From Peribacillus kribbensis DSM 17871 (GTDB lineage: Bacteria; Bacillota; Bacilli; Bacillales; DSM-1321): a stretch of 64,000 nucleotides of DNA. The notes beneath the pieces are model-generated. The model saw only the letters and a program-made list of their open reading frames with translations, had not been told where the DNA came from and ran no database searches. The stretch is taken from positions 1-64,000 of the forward strand of contig NZ_KE387241.1 of NCBI RefSeq assembly GCF_000430765.1, read 5' to 3'. Shown piece after piece: positions 58,697 to 64,000 of the stretch; the first letter of the stretch is position 1; every line of letters starts with the position of its first letter. The position numbers and the translations under genes are program-made.

Positions 58697-58856
58697 AAAA
58701 CCCCTCCAGTCTCCTCTTTACCTCCATCGTAACAGGATGCAGCTCGTCCGAACATCAAATTTTCCCACTTGATGGAAAACTGTCTGTCCCTTAAGATTAT
58801 TTTTATATACAAATCGGGGAAATGGGGACTGTCCCCACACATAGGAGGTTTAAGGC

Positions 58857-60890
58857 ATGGCTGGATATTCAGAGCTTGAGAACGGGGTTTTTCCTTCGGT
58901 TTGTTCGCTGGACTGCCCGGATCAGTGCGGGCTTCTTGTTCATAAAGTAAATGGCCGGATCGTGAAGGTAGAGGGAGATCCAGGGCATCCTGTGACTCAG
59001 GGGAAGATCTGCAATAAGGTTCGTAATATGCCTGAGCGGCTTTATGATGGCAAGCGGCTTCAGCATCCTCTTAAGAGGATCGGACAGAAAGGTTCCGGGA
59101 AGTTTAAACGAATTACCTGGGATCAAGCCATTGAGGAGATTACTGGAAGATGGAAAGAGCTGATCGCCTATGAAGGTGCAGAAAGCATTCTTCCCTACAG
59201 CTTTTATGGCAATATGGGCAATCTTGCCGCTGAAGGCATGGACAGAAGGTTTTTTAACCGCCTGGGTGCAAGCCGTCTGGAACGTTCCATCTGCAACTCG
59301 GCAGGCGCAGTTGGCTACAGCTATACCATGGGGGGAAGCATTGGCACAGACCCGGAGGAAACCGTGCATTCCAAGCTGATCATCCTGTGGGGTGTCAATG
59401 CGGTAAGCACAAATATGCACCAGATTGTCCTGGCCCAGAAAGCGAGAAAAAATGGGGCAAAGATTGTGGTCATTGATGTGCACCGAAACCGGACCGCTGA
59501 TTGGGCAGACTGGTTCATCCCCATCCTGCCGGGCACAGATGCAGCCCTCGCTCTCGGCATCATGCATATTCTGTTTAAGGAACAGCTGACGGATGAAGAA
59601 TTTTTGAAGAAGCAGACGGTCGGGCATGAAGAGCTCCGAGACCATACAGCGAAGTATACTCCTGAAATTGTATCTAAAATTACAGGAGTGCCTGCAGAGG
59701 ATATCTATAAGATCGCCCGCATGTACGGCACCATCTCTCCATCCTTCATCAGGATTGGCAATGGCCCGCAGCACCATGATAATGGGGGAATGTGCATCCG
59801 GACGATATCCTGTCTTCCTGCTCTAACCGGACAGTGGACAAAAAAAGGAGGCGGCGCCTTGAAAGGAAACTCCGCTTTCCTTGCCCATAATGCCGCCGCC
59901 CTGCAGCGGCCGGATTTAGTAAAAAAGCAGACCAGGGTTATTAATATGAACTCCCTTGGCCAGGCACTCCTTGATGAGAAGCAGCCTGTCCGTTCCTTAT
60001 ATGTTTACAGCTCCAATCCGGCTGTCGTTGCTCCTGAAGGGAACAAAGTCAGACAGGGGCTTCTCCGTGAAGATCTGTTCACGGTTGTTCATGATTTATT
60101 TTTAACCGAAACAGCAGCCTATGCGGACATTGTACTGCCTGCAGCGTCTTCCTTTGAAAGCACTGACTTTTATACTTCCTACTGGCATCATTATCTGCAG
60201 ATTCAGCAGCCTGTCATAAAGCCGTACGGAGAATCTAAATCCAATGTGGAGGTATTCCGCCTTCTGGCTGCTGGAATGGGCTTTACGGAAGACTGCTTCC
60301 ATGATTCAGAAGAGGACATGATCCGTCAGGCGCTTGACCATCCTGGCAATCCGCATTTAAAGAGTATAACCCTGGAGGGCCTGCTGAAAAATCAATATCT
60401 GAGAGCCGGCCGGCACAGCTTCCTTCCGGAGAAGCTGCCGACACCAAGCGGAAAAATCGAGCTGTATTCGAAAAGGATGGAGAAAGACGGACATCCTCCC
60501 CTCCCAACCTATACAGCCCTTCCTGATGAGAAGTTTCCGCTGCAATTCATTCCAGCTCCTAATCATAATTTTTTGAATTCCACCTTTTCTAACAATGATA
60601 AACACATCAATCTGGAAAAGGCGCCCCGGCTGTTCATGAATAAAAAAGATGCAGAAGAAAGGGGCATCTCACACGGAGATAGGGTGAAAATCTGGAATGA
60701 CCGCGGCTCCTGTGAGCTTACCGCATCAGTCGGAAACGATATACTGCCAGGGGCAGTACTGTCAATGGGCCTGTGGGCTGACCTTCCCGGCACAAAACAG
60801 CTTGTAAACTCCCTCTCTCCTGACCGGATTGCGGACATGGGCGGAGGTGCCGTATTCTTTTCCGGAAAAGTAGAGGCAGTAAAGCTGTGA
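58857..60890 (+). CDS. Molybdopterin-dependent oxidoreductase (YoaE-like)
   Basis: 677-residue cytosolic member of the DMSO reductase superfamily. An N-terminal 4Fe-4S site is formed by Cys16, Cys20, Cys24 and Cys52 (CSLDCPDQC and KICNK). Mo-bis-MGD-binding segments follow (SICNSAG near 145, WGVNAVSTN near 178) and the C-terminal dinucleotide-binding domain begins near 555 (RLFMNKKDAEERG). There is no twin-arginine signal. B. subtilis YoaE and YyaE are relatives of unknown substrate. AGGAGG precedes the ATG. No electron-transfer partner is adjacent. A short GGGGACTGTCCCC palindrome lies about 40 bp upstream. Confidence 0.85.
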   Translation: MAGYSELENGVFPSVCSLDCPDQCGLLVHKVNGRIVKVEGDPGHPVTQGKICNKVRNMPERLYDGKRLQHPLKRIGQKGSGKFKRITWDQAIEEITGRWKELIAYEGAESILPYSFYGNMGNLAAEGMDRRFFNRLGASRLERSICNSAGAVGYSYTMGGSIGTDPEETVHSKLIILWGVNAVSTNMHQIVLAQKARKNGAKIVVIDVHRNRTADWADWFIPILPGTDAALALGIMHILFKEQLTDEEFLKKQTVGHEELRDHTAKYTPEIVSKITGVPAEDIYKIARMYGTISPSFIRIGNGPQHHDNGGMCIRTISCLPALTGQWTKKGGGALKGNSAFLAHNAAALQRPDLVKKQTRVINMNSLGQALLDEKQPVRSLYVYSSNPAVVAPEGNKVRQGLLREDLFTVVHDLFLTETAAYADIVLPAASSFESTDFYTSYWHHYLQIQQPVIKPYGESKSNVEVFRLLAAGMGFTEDCFHDSEEDMIRQALDHPGNPHLKSITLEGLLKNQYLRAGRHSFLPEKLPTPSGKIELYSKRMEKDGHPPLPTYTALPDEKFPLQFIPAPNHNFLNSTFSNNDKHINLEKAPRLFMNKKDAEERGISHGDRVKIWNDRGSCELTASVGNDILPGAVLSMGLWADLPGTKQLVNSLSPDRIADMGGGAVFFSGKVEAVKL

Positions 60891-60904
60891 TTGCATTTCA
60901 TAAC

Positions 60905-60956
60905 AAAAAGCAGGCATCCCGGCTTTAATGGCCGTTTTGCCTGCTTTTTCTTTTTA
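60905..60956 (+). terminator. Terminator of the oxidoreductase gene
   Basis: AAAAAGCAGGC pairs with GCCTGCTTTTT across about 23 nt and is followed by TCTTTTTAT. Confidence 0.8.
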
Positions 60957-60968
60957 TACAGAGTCTTT

Positions 60969-61517
60969 CTAATCGGGCATCCCAAAATCCTTAAACGGCC
61001 GAAGCTTGAGCTTTACTTCCCCTATAACGGACTTTATCGAAATAAAACCGAATCTGCGGCTGTCCGTGCTCCAGAGGCGATTATCCCCCATCACAAACAA
61101 ATATCCTTCGGGCACCATGGACTTCCCTGTTACTTCCTTTAAGGTAAAATTTCCTGTCAGCTTATCCCCCTCGGGAACCTTTGCCTTATTTTTCTTAAGA
61201 TAAGGCTCGCTGTACCGCTTGTTATTGATATAAAGAACATCGTCTTTCATTTCAACCCGGTCACCGGGAAGCCCAATGACCCGCTTGATATAATAATCCT
61301 CAGACCTCGGAGAATGAAAAACAATATTGTCAAAATGATCTATTTTACTTACCTTCGTAACCAGAATCCGATCTTTGTCATTGAAGGTAGGAGCCATGGA
61401 GACACCATAGACCGTAAGCGGGGTAAATATAAACTGGCGGAAAATAAAGGCGATCGCAGCCGCCAGCAGAATTGATTTTGTCCAAGACCATAGCTCTCTA
61501 TAGATCTTTTTTTCCAT
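60969..61517 (-). CDS. sipS: Type I signal peptidase
   Basis: 182-residue membrane-anchored serine protease that removes signal peptides from secreted proteins. A single N-terminal span (about 14-33) is followed by the catalytic Ser40 in GVSMAPT and Lys78 in YYIKRVIGLPGD; GDNRLWSTDSR near 143 completes box E. Ser/Lys chemistry marks it as a prokaryotic (P-type) enzyme, not the sporulation SipW type. Length fits SipS/SipT; which paralogue it matches is uncertain. GGAGAGG precedes the ATG at a slightly long distance. Confidence 0.88.
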   Translation of the reverse strand: MEKKIYRELWSWTKSILLAAAIAFIFRQFIFTPLTVYGVSMAPTFNDKDRILVTKVSKIDHFDNIVFHSPRSEDYYIKRVIGLPGDRVEMKDDVLYINNKRYSEPYLKKNKAKVPEGDKLTGNFTLKEVTGKSMVPEGYLFVMGDNRLWSTDSRRFGFISIKSVIGEVKLKLRPFKDFGMPD

Positions 61518-61622
61518 TTATTAAAAACCTCTCCTTAGAAGGAATATGAAATTGTCTTACTACCATTATATCTTCAGGAGAGATTTTTAAAAGAAAAGTC
61601 TTTTATAGTTTCAAAGGATGTT

Positions 61623-62690
61623 TCAAATAGAATAATCCTCAGGAATAAATACCTTTAATTCTCTGGGCTTTATATAAACCTGTTCCCCCGCATCCAGTTT
61701 CAATTCCTTAAAAACCTCTTTCATCATCTCCGATTCAAGGAACTCCCCTGTATCAATCCGCTTTAATTCAATACGGACAACAGGTCCTACTCTATGGATA
61801 TAATGAACAACCGCTTTAATACACTCCCCGCCGATATCTTCTCTATGAATTGTAATATCATGGGGGCGGGCATACCCTACTGCTTTTAGCGGTTCGCTGC
61901 CACGTTCCCCCTCTGCCTGTTCCTGTCCATAATCCAGGCCTCCTTCCTTCAAGCGCCCGTGAAACAAATTAAAGTTGCCAAGGAAATCATATACGAACGG
62001 GCTGACAGGATGCTCATAAACTTCCTCGGGGCTGCCCTGCTGTTCAATTTTCCCTTGATTCATGACCACGATCCGATCAGCCACATCAAGCGCCTCTTCC
62101 TGGTCATGAGTGACAAATATACTGGTAATATTAAATTCATCATGCAGTTTTCTCAGCCACCTGCGCAGCTCTTTTCTAACCTTGGCATCCAGGGCACCAA
62201 AAGGTTCATCCAGGAGAAGCACTCTCGGCTCCACCGCAAGGGCCCTCGCCAGGGCAACACGCTGCCGCTGCCCCCCAGAAAGCTGAGACGGATAGCGGCC
62301 AGCAAAGGCTTCCAGTTTGACAAGCTCCAACAGTTCCTTCACCTTTTCCTTGATTTCCTGTTTTCCCGGCCGGGTTTTTCTCGGCCTGACCTTCAGCCCA
62401 TAGGCTACATTATCAAAAACTGTCATGTGGCGGAACAAAGCATAATGCTGAAAAACAAAGCCTACCCCGCGTTCTTTAGGATTTACCGAAGTTATATTTT
62501 CCCCATGAAACAGGATGGATCCATGATCTGGAGCTTCAAGACCTGCAATAATCCGCAGCAGAGACGTTTTCCCAGATCCTGAAGGCCCAAGAAGGGCAAT
62601 CAACTCTCCGGTATCCACATTGATATCTATTTGATCAAGTGCTGTAAATTGGCCAAATCTCTTTGAAACATTCTTAATTTGTATACTCAT
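61623..62690 (-). CDS. cysA: Sulfate/thiosulfate ABC transporter ATPase
   Basis: 355-residue ATPase energising sulfate/thiosulfate uptake. Walker A is GPSGSGKTS (35-43), signature [15 protein letters not shown] near 135, and Walker [12 protein letters not shown] near 158. The CysA-type start [18 protein letters not shown] and a C-terminal regulatory TOBE-like domain (about 240-355) separate it from other importers. Its ATG overlaps the stop of cysW (ATGA), with AGGAG upstream. Last gene of the visible cysT-cysW-cysA operon. Confidence 0.92.
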   Translation of the reverse strand: MSIQIKNVSKRFGQFTALDQIDINVDTGELIALLGPSGSGKTSLLRIIAGLEAPDHGSILFHGENITSVNPKERGVGFVFQHYALFRHMTVFDNVAYGLKVRPRKTRPGKQEIKEKVKELLELVKLEAFAGRYPSQLSGGQRQRVALARALAVEPRVLLLDEPFGALDAKVRKELRRWLRKLHDEFNITSIFVTHDQEEALDVADRIVVMNQGKIEQQGSPEEVYEHPVSPFVYDFLGNFNLFHGRLKEGGLDYGQEQAEGERGSEPLKAVGYARPHDITIHREDIGGECIKAVVHYIHRVGPVVRIELKRIDTGEFLESEMMKEVFKELKLDAGEQVYIKPRELKVFIPEDYSI

Positions 62691-63574
62691 TCCTTAAGCT
62701 CCTTTATACCAGCCTGTTCTTTACCGGCCCGCTCTAGTAAACTTTTTATAACTAAGGTAGCGATTGCCAGCAGAGACATTAAGGATGCAACAGCAAAAGC
62801 GGCTGAAAATTGGTATTCATTATAAAGGATTTCAATATGCAGGGGCATGGTGTTCGTCATGCCTCTTATATGTCCGGAAACCACCGATACCGCTCCAAAC
62901 TCCCCTATGGCTCTTGCATTACATAAAATGATTCCATATAAAAGACCCCACTTTATATTGGGCAGAGTAATTCTCCAAAAGGTCTGGAAGCCTCCTGCCC
63001 CAAGGGTCATGGATGCCTCCTCCTCTGCAGACCCCTGGGACTGCATGAGCGGAATCAGTTCCCTTGCCGTAAAAGGCAGTGTAACGAATATCGTAGCAAG
63101 CACAATGCCGGGTAATGCAAAAATAATTTTAAGGTCGTGCCGGAACAGGAAGTCTCCAAAGAGGCCATGGGAGCTAAACATTAGTACAAAGATTAAACCA
63201 GCGATGACCGGAGAGACTGCAAACGGAAGATCAATGATCGTCATAAGAAGATTCTTTCCTCTAAAGTGAAATTTCGTAATGGCCCACGCGGCGGCAATTC
63301 CAAAAAATGCATTCAGGGGCACCGAAATAGCCGCAACAATCAGTGTGAGTTTTATTGCCGAGAGGGCATCCTTATCTGACACGGCCGCAGCATATGCCGC
63401 CAGCCCCTTCTCAAAAGCCTGGACAAAAATGGCCATGAGAGGCAGTACTAGAAATAATAGCAAAAATCCAAGAGCCGCACTTATGGCTGCCCATTTTATA
63501 AGCGGTGATCCTCCTTTTACAGTTTTCCTGGAAACCGACGTTTCTCCATAAGTCATAGGTACATGTCCTGCCAT
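62687..63574 (-). CDS. cysW: Sulfate ABC transporter permease CysW
   Basis: 295-residue membrane permease with six spans. The EAA loop that contacts CysA is [20 protein letters not shown] near 195-214. [19 protein letters not shown] near 240 is typical of CysW. GAGGAGAGG precedes the ATG at 63574, 15 bp after the cysT stop; an in-frame start at 63622 would lie within cysT. Works with CysT and CysA and a periplasmic-type sulfate-binding lipoprotein, which is outside the window. Confidence 0.9.
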   Translation of the reverse strand: MAGHVPMTYGETSVSRKTVKGGSPLIKWAAISAALGFLLLFLVLPLMAIFVQAFEKGLAAYAAAVSDKDALSAIKLTLIVAAISVPLNAFFGIAAAWAITKFHFRGKNLLMTIIDLPFAVSPVIAGLIFVLMFSSHGLFGDFLFRHDLKIIFALPGIVLATIFVTLPFTARELIPLMQSQGSAEEEASMTLGAGGFQTFWRITLPNIKWGLLYGIILCNARAIGEFGAVSVVSGHIRGMTNTMPLHIEILYNEYQFSAAFAVASLMSLLAIATLVIKSLLERAGKEQAGIKELKE

Positions 63575-63588
63575 TTTCCCTCTCCTCT

Positions 63589-64000
63589 TCAGTTCTCTAG
63601 ATAACGCCTGTTGCTCCACCATTGAAGCAGGTTTATGACGAGCAGCAGGATAAAGGAAATAACCAGCATTACCGCAGCAATGGCGGTGGCTCCCGCATAG
63701 TCGTACTGTTCAAGTTTAGTCATGATCAGAAGGGGAGTAATTTCTGTTTTCATCGGCATATTGCCAGATATAAACACAACCGAACCATATTCCCCCAGAG
63801 ACCTGGCAAACGCTAGGGCAAATCCTCCAAGGGCAGCCGGGAGCAGCTCTGGGAAAATCACCCTCCAAAACGTCTGTGCCCTGCCTGCCCCCAGGCTTGC
63901 TGAAGCCTCTTCCAGCTCGGGCTCGAGGTTTTGAAGCACGGGCTGGACCATCCGTACCACAAACGGCAGCCCGATGAAAGTGAGTGCTATGATAACGCCA
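63589..64000 (-). CDS. cysT: Sulfate ABC transporter permease CysT, 5' part beyond the window
   Basis: The C-terminal 137 residues are present and the reading frame stays open to the window edge, so the true start lies at higher coordinates. It holds the EAA loop [20 protein letters not shown] and [18 protein letters not shown], the CysT/CysU pattern, then a last span and an Arg/Tyr-rich tail. Any promoter or S-box/CymR control region of the operon would be upstream, outside the window. Confidence 0.9.
   Translation of the reverse strand, partial: GVIIALTFIGLPFVVRMVQPVLQNLEPELEEASASLGAGRAQTFWRVIFPELLPAALGGFALAFARSLGEYGSVVFISGNMPMKTEITPLLIMTKLEQYDYAGATAIAAVMLVISFILLLVINLLQWWSNRRYLEN

Noticed and set aside
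58869-59777. 302-codon minus-strand frame opposite the molybdopterin enzyme
   Set aside because: Antisense shadow of a strongly conserved enzyme; no recognisable domain and no ribosome site.

Overview
The window reads as a chromosomal segment of an endospore-forming, motile, low-to-moderate G+C member of the Bacillaceae. Evidence seen: a gerA-family germinant receptor operon, a LysM/GH18 cortex-lytic-type enzyme, mreBH, motAB, the swrC-yerO pair, several sigma-B-like promoters, strong AGGAGG ribosome binding sites and frequent TTG/GTG starts. Gene content recalls the yfk/yfl/yfm/yfi part of the Bacillus subtilis map (YfkH, YfkK, MapB/YflG, YfkM, YfmJ, YfmL, YfiB/YfiC-like). No rRNA, tRNA, prophage, intact insertion sequence or CRISPR array was found. 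Species cannot be fixed from the sequence alone.

Layout. 1-7.2 kb: dispersed repeat, P1B-4 metal-efflux ATPase with a PerR-like box, YihY and YtxH-like membrane proteins, DUF1128 protein, methionine aminopeptidase, spore-type LysM/GH18 hydrolase, DJ-1/PfpI stress protein. 7.2-18.1 kb: secreted GH43 with two C-terminal modules, alpha/beta hydrolase, motAB, DUF1992 protein, a 56-aa gene with a CTG start, XRE-cupin regulator with RocB, an MFS exporter, mreBH. 18.1-23.6 kb is the unusual part: a tandem array of about 193-bp structured units directly behind mreBH, a lipoprotein, an ABC-F ATPase behind a leader-peptide attenuator, a possible structured RNA, and a long array with an exact 52-bp period. 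23.6-34.5 kb: oxidoreductase, DUF445 protein, catalase relic, CorA-like protein, stress genes (GlsB-type, AdhB-type), thioesterase, methionine gamma-lyase, TauE/SafE, DEAD-box helicase, DUF4097 relic. 34.6-45.8 kb: SwrC efflux pump with divergent TetR regulator, proline symporter, purine permease, CstA-YbdD, a second 52-bp array plus a second copy of the left-edge repeat, an SDR enzyme. 45.9-64 kb: gerA-gerC-gerB with a convergent small D-type gene, YflT-type stress protein, orphan holin and ArpU-like regulator, C39-like lipoprotein, ABC exporter pair, HutG, GNAT, molybdopterin oxidoreductase, signal peptidase, and the end of a sulfate ABC transporter operon cut by the window edge.

Themes. 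A general stress component is visible: sigma-B-like promoters precede the YfkM, GlsB-type, AdhB-type and YflT-type genes, and a relic of manganese catalase lies nearby. Metabolite uptake and turnover genes (PutP, purine permease, CstA, RocB, HutG, methionine gamma-lyase, CysTWA) sit as small, mostly monocistronic units separated by good intrinsic terminators.

The best candidates for something undescribed are non-coding. (1) Four complete tandem units of 192-194 bp start 3 bp after the mreBH stop; two are identical over 194 bp, and the three distinct sequences keep two 7-bp helices by compensatory changes, with a fifth, chimeric remnant. (2) Two widely separated intergenic arrays with unrelated stem sequences share exactly the same 52-bp period and the same 9-bp stem/7-nt loop hairpin. 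Both are direct observations; their functions are unknown.
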